Source: CAYWPG01 sp964460035
GTDB taxonomy: Bacteria; Pseudomonadota; Gammaproteobacteria; Nitrococcales; AK92
Length of the DNA: 64,000 bases
NCBI GenBank assembly: GCA_964460035.1
Contig: CAYWPG010000005.1
Location: forward strand, 1-64,000
Direction of reading: 5' to 3'
Shown here: positions 52,801-62,045 of the stretch, piece after piece
Layout: each line of letters opens with the position of its first letter
Numbering within the stretch: position 1 is the stretch's first letter
Position numbers and translations under genes: made by a program
Notes under the pieces: generated by a model
Databases searched by the model: none
What the model saw: only the letters and a program-made list of their open reading frames with translations
Told to the model about the DNA's origin: nothing

Positions 52801-53484
52801 GTGTATAGTGCTCAACCCGTTCTTGCCGCCTTTCGAGCGACATTGCCGGTATTGTTTGGCTACGTGCCCCTCGGTTTTGCCTTCGGCATGCTGTTCGGCC
52901 AGCTTGGCTATGAATGGTACTTTGCCACTCTGATGAGCGTGGCGGTCTATGCCGGTGCAGCGCAGTTCATGGCGGTAGGCCTGCTGGCCGCCGGAACTGG
53001 GATCCTGGAGATCGGCCTGGCGACTCTATTGCTGAACTCCCGCCACATGTTCTACGGGCTTTCCATGGCAGCCCGCTTTCCGCCGGGAGGTATAGCCCGC
53101 GGCTACCTGATCTTCGGTCTTACCGACGAGACTTACTCGCTGCTGTCTAGCATGCCCGCGAGCTTGCATCCCGCCACCGCCTTCAACGTCAGCGTGACGG
53201 CGCTCAACCAGCTCTACTGGGTGGTTGGCTGTACGCTGGGCGCGGTGCTAGGCACCGAACTGCCCGTGAACACTGAAGGGTTGGATTTCGTGTTGATCGC
53301 GCTGTTCGTGGTGCTGGCTATCGAACAGGCCAAAACGGTAAGGCAGTGGCGGCCTTTCGTTCTAGCTGCAGTGGCGGCTTTGGCGGCGGTTTTGGTAGCG
53401 GGCATGGAGCATATGCTGGTGGTGGCGCTGGGCCTGACCACCGTGCTGCTGATACTCGACTGGCGGCGGAGCGCGGAGCGATGA
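52801..53484 (+). CDS. azlC: AzlC-family branched-chain amino acid exporter, large subunit
   Basis: A 227-residue membrane protein of the AzlC/YgaZ family: LPVLFGYVPLGFAFGMLFGQLG, YAGAAQFMAVGLLAAG and LLNSRHMFYGLSMA are conserved. About six or seven helices. With AzlD it exports branched-chain amino acids or analogues. The start is GTG. It overlaps azlD by ATGA. Confidence 0.92.
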   Translation: MYSAQPVLAAFRATLPVLFGYVPLGFAFGMLFGQLGYEWYFATLMSVAVYAGAAQFMAVGLLAAGTGILEIGLATLLLNSRHMFYGLSMAARFPPGGIARGYLIFGLTDETYSLLSSMPASLHPATAFNVSVTALNQLYWVVGCTLGAVLGTELPVNTEGLDFVLIALFVVLAIEQAKTVRQWRPFVLAAVAALAAVLVAGMEHMLVVALGLTTVLLILDWRRSAER

Positions 53485-53813
53485 GCGCGGAAACGTATTT
53501 GCTGGGCGCTATTGCCATTATGACTGCGGCTACTTTCGCAACGCGCGCTGCGCCGTTTCTGCTCCTGCGCCGCAGCGAGCACCCGCTGCTGCTTTATCTG
53601 GGGCGCTATTTGCCGCCGGCGGTGATGACCCTGCTGGTGATATACAGCGTGCGGCAACTGCCTTTCATGGAGTTTGGCGCGGGCGCCGCCCATGTGTTGG
53701 CAATGGCGCTGACCGCCCTGTTGCATCTATGGCGCGGCAATGCACTGCTGAGTATTGCCGCCGGCACCGGATTGTTCATGTGGCTGCAGCAGAGCGCAGT
53801 GTTGGCGGGTTAG
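53481..53813 (+). CDS. azlD: AzlD-family exporter small subunit
   Basis: A 110-residue membrane protein with three or four helices: FATRAAPFLLLRR and YLPPAVMTLLVIY are AzlD features. It is coupled to azlC by an ATGA overlap; an open frame upstream lies in azlC. Confidence 0.9.
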   Translation: MSAETYLLGAIAIMTAATFATRAAPFLLLRRSEHPLLLYLGRYLPPAVMTLLVIYSVRQLPFMEFGAGAAHVLAMALTALLHLWRGNALLSIAAGTGLFMWLQQSAVLAG

Positions 53814-54172
53814 CCGTGTTCGGAGCCGGCGCTTCCAAGCAGCAAAGCTTGCAATAGCGAGCCTTTTGCCCTCCTCCGCGCCTTGCGGCCCGGCCGATAA
53901 GATGGGGTGTGGTTTGGCAAGAAGCCGTTAATTCGGTTGAACAAGCCTAGTGTTCCTTTGCTATCTTTGGCGAGGCGCCGAGCGGTTGCCGCTGGCTTAA
54001 GCGGCGGCAGGCCTTGGCGACTGTCCAGATACATTGTCAAGGGCCGGACGACCTACGTCGCCCGTTGGCCCCTAATCGCAGCTCGTAGCCGAAGCGGCAC
54101 GCCGCGCAAGCGCGCCATGCAGCTTGCCGCGCTCCCGGTCGCGCGCTGCATAGAAACAGCCAGGAGTTCGTA
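53814..54172. other. Intergenic region before the quinone reductase gene
   Basis: 359 bp. One plus-strand frame (53907-54173) is open but its translation is Arg/Ala-rich, has no known domain and ends in the ribosome site of the next gene, so I do not call it. No terminator or clear promoter was seen. Confidence 0.5.
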
Positions 54173-55153
54173 GTGCTCAAGACTCGATTCACCGAAGCAT
54201 TCGGTATTGAACACCCCATCGTTCAGGGCGGTATGCAATGGGTGGGAACAGCGGAGCTGGTCTCGGCAGTGGCCAATGCGGGGGCGTTGGGCTTTATCAC
54301 CGCGCTCACGCAGCCAACGCCAGAGGCGCTGGAGAAAGAGATCAAGCGTTGCCGGGAGATGACCGATAAGCCCTTCGGCGTGAACCTGACGTTGCTGCCC
54401 GCGCTTAACCCTCCGCCCTACGCCGAGTATCGCCGGGCGATCATCGAGTCTGGCGTGCGCATTGTCGAGACAGCCGGCAACAACCCGCAGGAGCACATCG
54501 AGGACTTCAAGCGCCACGGGATCAAAGTCATCCACAAGTGCGTGGCGGTACGCCATGCGCTCAAGGCCGAGAGCCTGGGCGTGGATGCGATTTCGATCGA
54601 CGGTTTCGAGTGCGCCGGCCATCCGGGCGAGGACGACATCGGCGGGCTGGTGCTCATTCCCGCTGCCGCCGACAAGGTGAAGATTCCGCTTATCGCTTCG
54701 GGCGGCATTGCCGATGCGCGCGGCCTGGTAGCGGCGCTGGCGCTGGGGGCGGACGGCGTCAACATGGGCACGCGTTTCATGTGCACCCAGGAGGCGCCCA
54801 TTCATCAGCGCATCAAGGAGCAGATCGTAGCCAACGACGAGCGCTCCACCGATCTGATCTTCCGTAGCCTGCGCAACACCGCGCGGGTAGCGAAGAATGC
54901 GATCACCAAGCAGGTGCGCGAGATCGAAGCGCGCGGTAACGCCACCATCGAGGATTTGGCGCCGCTGGTCTCGGGCAAGCGCGGACGAGTGGTTTACGAG
55001 GAGGGCGACCCGGATTACGGTATCTGGACGGCCGGCCAGGTGCAGGGGCTAATCCATGACATTCCGACCGTGCGTGAGCTGGTCGAGCGCATCGTCAGGG
55101 AAGCCGAGGCTATCATCCAGGAGCGTCTGCTGCGCATCGCCGGCCGCGTCTGA
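54173..55153 (+). CDS. FMN-dependent NADH:quinone reductase / nitronate monooxygenase, PA1024 type
   Basis: A 326-residue TIM-barrel flavoprotein. It closely matches my memory of Pseudomonas aeruginosa PA1024, e.g. VNLTLLP, HKCVAVRHALKAE, SIDGFECAGHPGEDD (His150) and FMN-site ASGGIADARGLVAAL. PA1024 was first called nitronate monooxygenase and later shown to be an NADH:quinone reductase; the same is expected here. GTG 54173 follows AGGAG. It stands alone on the plus strand. Confidence 0.88.
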   Translation: MLKTRFTEAFGIEHPIVQGGMQWVGTAELVSAVANAGALGFITALTQPTPEALEKEIKRCREMTDKPFGVNLTLLPALNPPPYAEYRRAIIESGVRIVETAGNNPQEHIEDFKRHGIKVIHKCVAVRHALKAESLGVDAISIDGFECAGHPGEDDIGGLVLIPAAADKVKIPLIASGGIADARGLVAALALGADGVNMGTRFMCTQEAPIHQRIKEQIVANDERSTDLIFRSLRNTARVAKNAITKQVREIEARGNATIEDLAPLVSGKRGRVVYEEGDPDYGIWTAGQVQGLIHDIPTVRELVERIVREAEAIIQERLLRIAGRV

Positions 55154-55209
55154 GGAACAGGCTTAGGCTAGGGCAGCTGCCAAAGAAAGGCATTCGCGCC
55201 CAGGGAGGC

Positions 55210-55261
55210 GCTCCCACAGTGGCTCGTCCCGCGGTCTGTGAGAAGAGCCCCTTGTGGGAGC
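55210..55261. repeat. REP-like inverted repeat
   Basis: GCTCCCACA (55210-55218) and TGTGGGAGC (55253-55261) are perfect nine-base arms, the right one followed by AGGCCCTGGCCGCGAA. This resembles the GTGGGAGC...GGCCGCGAA repetitive extragenic palindromes of Pseudomonas and relatives. It lies between convergent genes, as REPs often do. I see one full copy in the window. Confidence 0.5.
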
Positions 55262-55367
55262 AGGCCCTGGCCGCGAATCTTCATCTCCCCACTGCAGCTA
55301 GGAAACCTCTGCGCGCAGGGCGCTCTCATAAAGGCTGGGGCCGCTGCAAGCGGAAACGCCTCAGCCT

Positions 55368-56270
55368 TCACTTCCCCTTATTTCGCTTGCGGGCCCGCGG
55401 GTGGGCCTGATCGTACACTTTGGCCAGATGCTGGAAGTCAAGGTGGGTGTAGATCTGGGTGGTGCTGATATCGGCATGACCTAGCAGCTCCTGGACCGCA
55501 CGCAAATCACCGCTGGATTGCAGCAAATGGCTCGCGAAGGAGTGCCGGAGCAGGTGCGGGTGCACCGAGCGCCCCAGTCCCTGCTCCAGCGCCAGCCGCT
55601 GCAGGCGTGTCTGCACGCTGCGGGCCGAGAGTCTGCGCCCCTGCAGGCTGACGAACACCGCCTGCTCCTCGGGGGCGGCAAGCGTCATGCGTATGGGCAG
55701 CCATTGAGCGAGCACATCCAGGGCAAACCGGCCTACCGGCAGTGTGCGTGTCTTGGCGCCTTTGCCCGTGACACGCACTGTGCCGTTGCGGGCGTCAATA
55801 TCGCTCAGGTCCAGCGCGACTAGCTCCGCCAAGCGCACGCCCGAGGAGTAGAACAGTTCCGCCATCGCGCGGTCGCGAATGCCCAAGGGGTCGTCCGTGC
55901 CGCCGTTCAGAAGCGCGGCGGCTTCGTCCACATCCAGAGCTGCGGGTAGCCGGCGCGGTGTTTTGGGCGGGCTGATATCCGCTGCGGGGTCGAGCCTGGC
56001 CGCCCCTTCGCGCATCAGGTAACGGTAAAAACTGCGGATGGCCGACAGCATGCGCGCGAGCGAGCGCCCCCCAAGGCCCGCTCGGTGCCGCTGGGCGATG
56101 AAGTGCCGGATGTGCTGCGCATGGAGCTGGTCCCAAGCGCCGATGTTGTGCTCCTGGCGGTATCGGTCCAGCTGCTCCAGATCGCGCAGATAATGTTTGA
56201 CTGTCAGTGGCGATACCCTTCGCTCGTAAGCGAGGTGTTCGCCGAAGCGGGTTAGCCAGTCGCTACTCAC
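55368..56270 (-). CDS. xerC: Tyrosine recombinase XerC
   Basis: A 300-residue recombinase resolving chromosome dimers at dif with XerD. A core-binding domain (1-100) precedes the catalytic domain with all six residues: Arg146, Lys170, His239, Arg242, His265 and Tyr274. GTG 56270 overlaps the DUF484 stop by eight bases and gives the usual length. The place after dapF-DUF484 is the standard gammaproteobacterial one, so a chromosomal XerC and not an integrase. Confidence 0.95.
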   Translation of the reverse strand: MSSDWLTRFGEHLAYERRVSPLTVKHYLRDLEQLDRYRQEHNIGAWDQLHAQHIRHFIAQRHRAGLGGRSLARMLSAIRSFYRYLMREGAARLDPAADISPPKTPRRLPAALDVDEAAALLNGGTDDPLGIRDRAMAELFYSSGVRLAELVALDLSDIDARNGTVRVTGKGAKTRTLPVGRFALDVLAQWLPIRMTLAAPEEQAVFVSLQGRRLSARSVQTRLQRLALEQGLGRSVHPHLLRHSFASHLLQSSGDLRAVQELLGHADISTTQIYTHLDFQHLAKVYDQAHPRARKRNKGK

Positions 56271-56958
56271 GGGGAAGGCGGTCGTACACCGCGCGGCCGA
56301 GCAGCGCACCGAGTTGCCGCAAGAACACGGTGCCCATGCCAGCGTGGAAACGGTCGGCTTGTCGGCTGCCTATAGCGAGCATGCCCAGGGTGGTGTGGTC
56401 GACGATGGGAACCAGCGCGACGGAGCCGACGCTGTGCGCACTGTCGCCGAACAGAAACCGTAGCTGCGGCTGGGTTAGCATCCCGCATATAGGGCGCTGT
56501 TCCTCCAAGGTGGGCTTGAATAGATCGAGTTCGGGCAGGCCGCTTGCAACCAGATCCGGAGCGTTTGCGTGCTGTGCCGGTACCAGCAGCCGCACCGCCA
56601 CGAAGTCGGCGCGGAAATCGCTGCGCAGGCTGTCCTTCAAGCTGAAGAGAATCGAGTCCAGGCTCTCGGCGCGGATAAGCTCCAGCGTCAGGCGGTGCAT
56701 GCGCTCGGCGACCCGGTCGTTATCACGGGCTACGGCAAGCAGCTCTTCGAGCTTGGTGCGCAGGTTGCGGTTGGCCTCGCGCAGAACGCGCGCCTGATAC
56801 TCCAGCAGCGACAGCGCACTGCCGCACTCATGCGGGATGTACAGTTCGGCTAGCAGTTCCTGCTGGCGCTGGAAAAAATCGGGGTTCTGTCTCAGGAAGC
56901 CCGCAACCGCTTCGTCATCCAGTTCCGGAATCACTTCCCTTTGTTGCTGAATGCTCAT
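56263..56958 (-). CDS. DUF484 family protein
   Basis: A 231-residue protein. A short N-terminal helix region (VAGFLRQNPDFFQRQQELLAEL) and a coiled coil lead to a GAF-like domain (about 95-225; GSVALVPIVDHTTLGMLAIGS). The function is unknown; the gene is regularly found between dapF and xerC. It overlaps xerC. Confidence 0.92.
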   Translation of the reverse strand: MSIQQQREVIPELDDEAVAGFLRQNPDFFQRQQELLAELYIPHECGSALSLLEYQARVLREANRNLRTKLEELLAVARDNDRVAERMHRLTLELIRAESLDSILFSLKDSLRSDFRADFVAVRLLVPAQHANAPDLVASGLPELDLFKPTLEEQRPICGMLTQPQLRFLFGDSAHSVGSVALVPIVDHTTLGMLAIGSRQADRFHAGMGTVFLRQLGALLGRAVYDRLPRE

Positions 56959-57029
56959 GCTCTGATCCGCCCCCCTCGGATACGTGCGCTGCCGTAGTTG
57001 GCATCCGCAGTATACGTCAGGAAATGCTA

Positions 57030-57869
57030 CTACTCGTCGCTCAGCTCGATCTGGCCTGTGAAGACGGTCATCGCCGGTCCGGTCATCATCACCGGCTGGC
57101 CCTCACCGCCCCACTCTATATCTAACTTGCCTCCCGGCAGACTCACGCTCACCTGCGCATCGAGCAGGCCACGCAGACGACCGGTCACCACGGCCGCGCA
57201 GGCTCCGGTCCCGCAGGCCAGGGTCTCGCCCACTCCCCGCTCGTATACGCGCAGCCGCACATGGTTCCGGTCAAGGATCTGCATAAAGCCAATGTTGGCA
57301 CGGTGCGGAAAGCGTGGGTGTGTTTCCAGGTACGGCCCGAGCCGCGCAACCGGCGCGCTCTCGAGTTCCGGAACGATGATCACCGCATGCGGATTGCCCA
57401 TCGATACCGCAGTCAACTCGACTTCTTCGCCGCCTACATCGACGGTATATACCGCTTGGCGCGATTCGGCCTGAAAAGGAATGCGCGCTGGCTCCAGCTG
57501 CGGGGGGCCCATGTCCACGCGCACCGAACGTTCCCCAGTGAAGTAAATCGTGGCATCGCCGCTGCCTGTCTCGATTCGCAGTTCTCGGCGATCCGTCAGG
57601 CCCTGCTCGACGAGGAAGCGGCCTAGGCAGCGTATACCGTTGCCGCAATGTTCCGCTTCGCTCCCGTCCGCATTGAAGACGCGATAGCGGAAATCGGTAT
57701 CGGGCCGGGACGGCGGCTCGGCCAGCAGGATTTGATCGCAGCCCACGCCGTAGCGACGATCGCCTATACGGCGGGCCTGCGCGGCTGAGAGGGTGACCCT
57801 TTGTCGCACGGCGTCAATCACGACAAAGTCGTTGCCCAGCCCCTGCATTTTGGAGAAGTTCAGTAACAC
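57030..57869 (-). CDS. dapF: Diaminopimelate epimerase DapF
   Basis: A 279-residue cytoplasmic enzyme interconverting LL- and meso-diaminopimelate for lysine and peptidoglycan. Both catalytic cysteines are in place: Cys75 in HCGNGIR and Cys219 in ACGTGA. The start is GTG (MLLNFSKMQGLGNDF). It acts one step before LysA, encoded close by. Confidence 0.96.
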   Translation of the reverse strand: MLLNFSKMQGLGNDFVVIDAVRQRVTLSAAQARRIGDRRYGVGCDQILLAEPPSRPDTDFRYRVFNADGSEAEHCGNGIRCLGRFLVEQGLTDRRELRIETGSGDATIYFTGERSVRVDMGPPQLEPARIPFQAESRQAVYTVDVGGEEVELTAVSMGNPHAVIIVPELESAPVARLGPYLETHPRFPHRANIGFMQILDRNHVRLRVYERGVGETLACGTGACAAVVTGRLRGLLDAQVSVSLPGGKLDIEWGGEGQPVMMTGPAMTVFTGQIELSDE

Positions 57870-57923
57870 GTGCCGTCATCTCGATTCGATCTTGACCATA
57901 TTAGCCAAGTTTTGCTGCTGTCG

Positions 57924-58370
57924 TCAGCCGTGCGCTTTGCTCCCGCCCCAGTCGAGCTTGCGGCAGACGCGCGCGAGGCAGTCGTTCATGACAACGAACA
58001 TGCCGCCGGCGCGTGCACGCTCGGTTGCCTGCGGATGGATCACCCCATCCTGCAGCCACAGTCCGCCCAGTCCAAGGCGTAAACAATCGTCGACGATCGC
58101 GGGTACGTGTTCTGGCCTGCGGAACACATCGACCAGGTCGATGGCTCCCGGTACGGCATCGAGCCGGGTATAGGCTCGCTCGCCAAGAATGCATTCCACA
58201 CCGGGGCGCACTGGAACGATCTCAAAGCCGTAGCGCTGCAAGGTGCGTGCGACCATGTGGCTGGGGCGCTCGGGGTCGGGGGAGAGACCGATTATGGCGA
58301 TGCGGCGGACGCGGCGTAAGAACGCTTCGATTTCCAGTAACGAAGGGTTGGAAAACTTCCCCGAGTTCAT
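57924..58370 (-). CDS. CoA-binding protein, YccU type
   Basis: A 148-residue Rossmann protein of the CoA_binding family: RRIAIIGLSPDPERPSHMVARTLQRYGFEIVPV and DLVDVFRRPEHVPAIVDDCLRLGLGGLWLQDG. It should bind CoA or a nucleotide; no catalytic role is known to me. ATG 58370 follows AGGGTGGG. It is inserted between lysA and dapF, 54 bp before dapF and 176 bp after lysA. Confidence 0.88.
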   Translation of the reverse strand: MNSGKFSNPSLLEIEAFLRRVRRIAIIGLSPDPERPSHMVARTLQRYGFEIVPVRPGVECILGERAYTRLDAVPGAIDLVDVFRRPEHVPAIVDDCLRLGLGGLWLQDGVIHPQATERARAGGMFVVMNDCLARVCRKLDWGGSKAHG

Positions 58371-58530
58371 GACGCCCACCCTGAGCCGCGCTGCCGCATT
58401 CAGCAGTGCGGTAAGGGTTCTCGGGGCGCTTTCAAAGGATGAGGGCGAATAACGAGCCGTGGATACGGCCTCGAGCTGCTGTAGCGAAGAGCCAGCCCCT
58501 GCAGGGCGGACCTCTCTTGTGCTCAGCTGT

Positions 58531-58562
58531 CATTTTGCCCGCGTCATCACACGGGCAAAATG
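58531..58562. terminator. Hairpin at the lysA 3' end
   Basis: CATTTTGCCCG and CGGGCAAAATG are perfect 11-base arms around a 10-base loop that includes the lysA stop. There is no T-run beyond the stem, so it may stabilise the lptM-lysA message or only attenuate before the next gene. Confidence 0.5.
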
Positions 58563-59794
58563 CTCTCCCCTTCGAACAACTCTTCGACACGCTCGCGCCG
58601 CCGGATAAGATATGCGCGCTCGCCGTCCACCAGGATTTCGGGCGGCCGCGGACGCGTGTTGTAGTTCGAGCTCATCACGAAGCCATAGGCGCCGGCGGAG
58701 CGCACAGCGAGCAAATCGCCTTCCTCTATCGCCAGCTCCCTGTCCTTGCCTAAGAAATCAGCTGTCTCGCACACCGGTCCGACCACGTCATAGCGCCGCG
58801 TTTGACCGCCACGGTCGATGACCGGCTCGATAGCCTGCCAGGCGTCGTAAAGCGACGGCCGTATCAGTTCGGTCATAGCGGCGTCCACCACGGCGAAGTT
58901 CTTATGCGGAGTCAGCTTAAGGTACTCCACCGTAGTGAGCAGCACTCCTGCGTTGCCCACGATCGCCCGGCCCGGCTCCAACAGAATCTTGAGCTTGCGC
59001 CCGCCGAGCTGCTTGAGCAGGCGAGCGGCGTAATCGGCGGGGTCGGGCGGCGTTTCGTCCCGGTAGCGAATGCCGATCCCGCCGCCCACGTCGACATGGC
59101 GCAAATGGATGCCTGCGTCCTCCAGGCGGTCCACCAGCGCCAGCACGCGCTGCAAGGCATCTTCGAACGGTTCGATGCTGGTGAGCTGCGAGCCGATGTG
59201 GAAATCGATGCCAACCACGTCGATATGGGCCATGTTCGCCGCGCGCCGGTACACCGATTCGGCGCGCTCTATTTCTATGCCGAACTTATTGTCTTTCAGG
59301 CCGGTGGAAATATACGGATGGGTGTTGGCATCCACGTCGGGGTTCACCCGTAGCGAGACGGGGGCACGCAGCTTCAAGCGCCCGGCTACCTCGTTCAGCC
59401 GCTCCAGTTCGGATTCGGATTCGACGTTGAAACAATGAATCCCTACCTGCAGCGCCCGTTCCATTTCCGCGGCGCTCTTCCCCACACCGGAGAACACGAC
59501 CTTGCTCGGTTCGCCCCCCGCTTTTAGTACGCGCTCCAGTTCGCCGCCGGAGACGATATCGAAGCCCGATCCCAGGCGCGCGAGCAGGTTGAGTACCGCC
59601 AGCGACGAATTGGCTTTTACGGCGTAGCAAACCAGATGGTCGTGCCCTGCAAAAGCCAGGTCCAAGGCGCGCCATTGACGCTCTATGCTGGCGCGGGAGT
59701 ACACGTAGCAGGGTGTGCCGAACTCGGCAGCGATGGCTGCCAGATCGCAATCTTCGATGTAGAGGCGGCCGTTGCGGCGGCTGAAGCTTTCCAT
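58547..59794 (-). CDS. lysA: Diaminopimelate decarboxylase LysA
   Basis: A 415-residue PLP enzyme making lysine from meso-diaminopimelate. An alanine-racemase-like barrel carries the PLP lysine (Lys60 in YAVKAN), HIGSQ and EPGR; the C-terminal barrel has GPVCETADFLG with the second-site cysteine. It starts 10 bp after lptM. Confidence 0.96.
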   Translation of the reverse strand: MESFSRRNGRLYIEDCDLAAIAAEFGTPCYVYSRASIERQWRALDLAFAGHDHLVCYAVKANSSLAVLNLLARLGSGFDIVSGGELERVLKAGGEPSKVVFSGVGKSAAEMERALQVGIHCFNVESESELERLNEVAGRLKLRAPVSLRVNPDVDANTHPYISTGLKDNKFGIEIERAESVYRRAANMAHIDVVGIDFHIGSQLTSIEPFEDALQRVLALVDRLEDAGIHLRHVDVGGGIGIRYRDETPPDPADYAARLLKQLGGRKLKILLEPGRAIVGNAGVLLTTVEYLKLTPHKNFAVVDAAMTELIRPSLYDAWQAIEPVIDRGGQTRRYDVVGPVCETADFLGKDRELAIEEGDLLAVRSAGAYGFVMSSNYNTRPRPPEILVDGERAYLIRRRERVEELFEGESILPV

Positions 59795-59804
59795 CGTGAC
59801 AGTC

Positions 59805-59939
59805 TCAGGCTAGTGGGACAAAGCGCGCGGCCGCAGCCGAGGCCTCGTCGGGAAGATAAAGTGGGCCGCGCTTGCCGCAGCCCCCCAGCGCGCTGCCCAG
59901 CAACAGGATCAGCAGCAGCGATAGGCAAATCATACGCAT
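59805..59939 (-). CDS. lptM: LPS-assembly lipoprotein LptM (YifL/LppL)
   Basis: A 44-residue lipoprotein. The signal peptide ends at lipobox LGGC (Cys21), followed by GKRGPLYLP, the LptM signature. LptM helps LptD mature in the outer membrane. An AGGGAG site precedes ATG 59939. In many gammaproteobacteria cyaY lies divergent here; it is absent. Confidence 0.9.
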   Translation of the reverse strand: MRMICLSLLLILLLGSALGGCGKRGPLYLPDEASAAAARFVPLA

Positions 59940-60141
59940 GCGAAGGCTCCCTGGGGCTAGGAACGGGATTATACGCCGAGGTCGGGGGAAAATCCGATTT
60001 TTGCGGTTGGCTCCCTTAACAAAAAGATCCTGGCAGTGCTTGTGTCCTTCCCCTATCGGCCCCAGCGTAATCAGCATATTGTCGGTCGGTAAACCTTGAG
60101 CGATCGCAAGGGACGACAGCATCGACCGCAAGGAGGCTGCG

Positions 60142-60666
60142 ATGGACGAGCGAGGCCCGCGACTGCCGCTGAGAACCACCCCGACCAAGGATCCGTTGGA
60201 TAGGTCCGTTGCCGCTGGCAGCAAGGCTGGCGCGGAAGCTGCCAGCGGCGTCGAGGTCGTGGCTACCGCTGAAGGCGCGCGGCGTCTGGAAGACGCCATC
60301 GAGGAAGCGCATGGCGCGGATCTCTCCGGACAAAGGGAAGAGATCAGTGGCGCGGCCCGACCAGAGGGCCGTTTCAGCGGCAGCGTGGAATCGGTCGCCG
60401 AAGGTGTCGATAAGGTCGTACGGATGCTGCATGACGCAGCCGCACGGCTGGAAGGCGAGCAGCAGCAAGGGGTGGCCAGGATGCTGCATGAAGGTGCCGA
60501 TGGGCTGGAGCAGCTCGTCTCGGTACTGCGCGAGCAGGACGCCGCGGCACTGGTCGAGCAGGCGCGCGACTATGCCCGCCAGCGTCCGGTATTCGCAGTC
60601 GGCGGCGCCTTCGCCATCGGCTTCCTGCTCGGCAGGATGTTCGCGCCGCGCCGCCCGCACGACTAG
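60142..60666 (+). CDS. DUF883-like membrane-anchored protein
   Basis: A 174-residue protein. A polar N-terminal part of about 90 residues and a helical stretch lead to a C-terminal helix RPVFAVGGAFAIGFLLGRMF, the typical tail of DUF883 (ElaB/YqjD) proteins. Those bind ribosomes at the membrane in stationary phase in E. coli; sequence match here is limited to the tail. First of three adjacent genes for small membrane proteins. Confidence 0.65.
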   Translation: MDERGPRLPLRTTPTKDPLDRSVAAGSKAGAEAASGVEVVATAEGARRLEDAIEEAHGADLSGQREEISGAARPEGRFSGSVESVAEGVDKVVRMLHDAAARLEGEQQQGVARMLHEGADGLEQLVSVLREQDAAALVEQARDYARQRPVFAVGGAFAIGFLLGRMFAPRRPHD

Positions 60667-60683
60667 GTTAGGAGGTGCTCACC

Positions 60684-61160
60684 ATGGCAGTGCGCAGGAT
60701 CCATAGGGATCGCAACGTCAATCCGGACGATCAACGTCTGCTTCATCAGGAAAACATGGCCCGCTACGAGGCAGAGAATCGCTCGCTGGGTTCGCTGGTG
60801 TCCGAGCTGGCTACCGAAGTCTCTACCCTGTTCCGCAAGGAAGTGGAGCTGGTGAAGCTGGAGGCCTCGCAGAAAGCGAGCAGCGCTAGGAACGGCGCGA
60901 TCTCCCTGGCGGTGGGAGGCATGCTGGCGTTTGCCGGCTTTATCGTGCTGCTGATGGCGGCGGCTTACGGGCTTGGCACCTTGATGCACATGGGATGGGC
61001 CGCGCTTATCGTCGGCGCGGTCGCGCTGGTTCTGGGCGGCATCGTCGCCATGATCGGGGCCAGCAAGCTAAAGCCGCAGAACCTCGCTCCGGCGCGCAGC
61101 ACCGAATCGTTGCGCGAGGATATGGAGTTTGCGAAGGAGAAGGCACGTGGCACGCGATGA
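60684..61160 (+). CDS. DUF1469 / holin-superfamily III (YqjE-like) membrane protein
   Basis: A 158-residue protein. It has SLGSLVSELATEVSTLFRKEVELVKLEAS, the YqjE-type amphipathic start, and two transmembrane helices (about 75-98 and 105-128). ATG 60684 lies eight bases after GGAGG. Function unknown; usually found with DUF883 and DUF3618 genes. Confidence 0.8.
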   Translation: MAVRRIHRDRNVNPDDQRLLHQENMARYEAENRSLGSLVSELATEVSTLFRKEVELVKLEASQKASSARNGAISLAVGGMLAFAGFIVLLMAAAYGLGTLMHMGWAALIVGAVALVLGGIVAMIGASKLKPQNLAPARSTESLREDMEFAKEKARGTR

Positions 61161-61917
61161 CAGCCGCCGTGTAGAACATCTCGAGCGCGAGATCGCCGAA
61201 GCCCGCGCGCAAATGAGCCATACCGTGGACGTGCTGCGCGAGAAAGTGTCGCCGCAACGGCTGCGTGCGCGCGCCATGGCGCGCATAAGGCCCGGTGGCA
61301 GTTGGACCAATACGGTTACCGAGAGCTTTCGCAGCAATCCCCTGCTCTATAGCCTGCTCGGCAGCGCCATCGCCTGGCGGTTGCTGGCGGCACGCAGCGC
61401 CAGGTCCTCCACCACCAATCAGCCGGATTATGCACGCCTGCGGGAGCTGTGGGAGAGCGCTTACTGGCGAGGGCGCCAGGATGCGGTGTCGTCAACGCGC
61501 CGCGCGCAGCTGCGCGACGTCGGCGAGCGGGCGCGCGAGAGTGGTGCGGAGCTGGGCGGGCAGTTGCAGCGCGGCATACAGCAGCTGCGCTCTCGCTGGC
61601 GCCATACGCGCCCCACGGCGCAGCTCCAGGAGCGTTTGCACGAATTCGGGGAGGCCTGGCAGCAGCGCGGCTCGTCCGGCTCAAGCATGCCGGCATTGCT
61701 GGGCCTGATAGTCGGCATGGCGTATCAGGCGCTGGGCGGCAGGAAAATGCAGCGGGCGGCGCACCGGGCCGTTAGCCGCCGCCGCGCCGAGTATCCCAGC
61801 GTTACCGAGGCCGATGTCGCCATGCAGGATCCGTTTTTCCCCAGCGATCGGCTGCAAGCGCGTACGCCGCCGAGCCCCGGGTTGGAGGATCCCACCCCGC
61901 CTACGGAGCGGCGTTGA
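61147..61917 (+). CDS. DUF3618-containing protein
   Basis: A 256-residue protein. The DUF3618 segment lies at the N-terminus (LEREIAEARAQMSHTVDVLREKVSPQRL), then a weak hydrophobic stretch (SNPLLYSLLGSAIAWRLLA), an Arg/Gln-rich coil and a second short hydrophobic segment (MPALLGLIVGMAYQAL). GTG 61147 follows AAGGAG and overlaps the preceding gene by 14 bases. Function unknown, probably envelope-associated. Confidence 0.75.
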   Translation: MARDDSRRVEHLEREIAEARAQMSHTVDVLREKVSPQRLRARAMARIRPGGSWTNTVTESFRSNPLLYSLLGSAIAWRLLAARSARSSTTNQPDYARLRELWESAYWRGRQDAVSSTRRAQLRDVGERARESGAELGGQLQRGIQQLRSRWRHTRPTAQLQERLHEFGEAWQQRGSSGSSMPALLGLIVGMAYQALGGRKMQRAAHRAVSRRRAEYPSVTEADVAMQDPFFPSDRLQARTPPSPGLEDPTPPTERR

Positions 61918-62045
61918 AGAGGCCAGCGGGCAGCGGGGCTTGTTCGTGCTCTGTGCGCCCCCCAGCCTTCGATTAGGCTGGCGTTCAGCGCAGAGTCAGG
62001 GTACAGCGCGTGCCGACTCTGCGCCCGATAAAGGAGGAGACCGAG

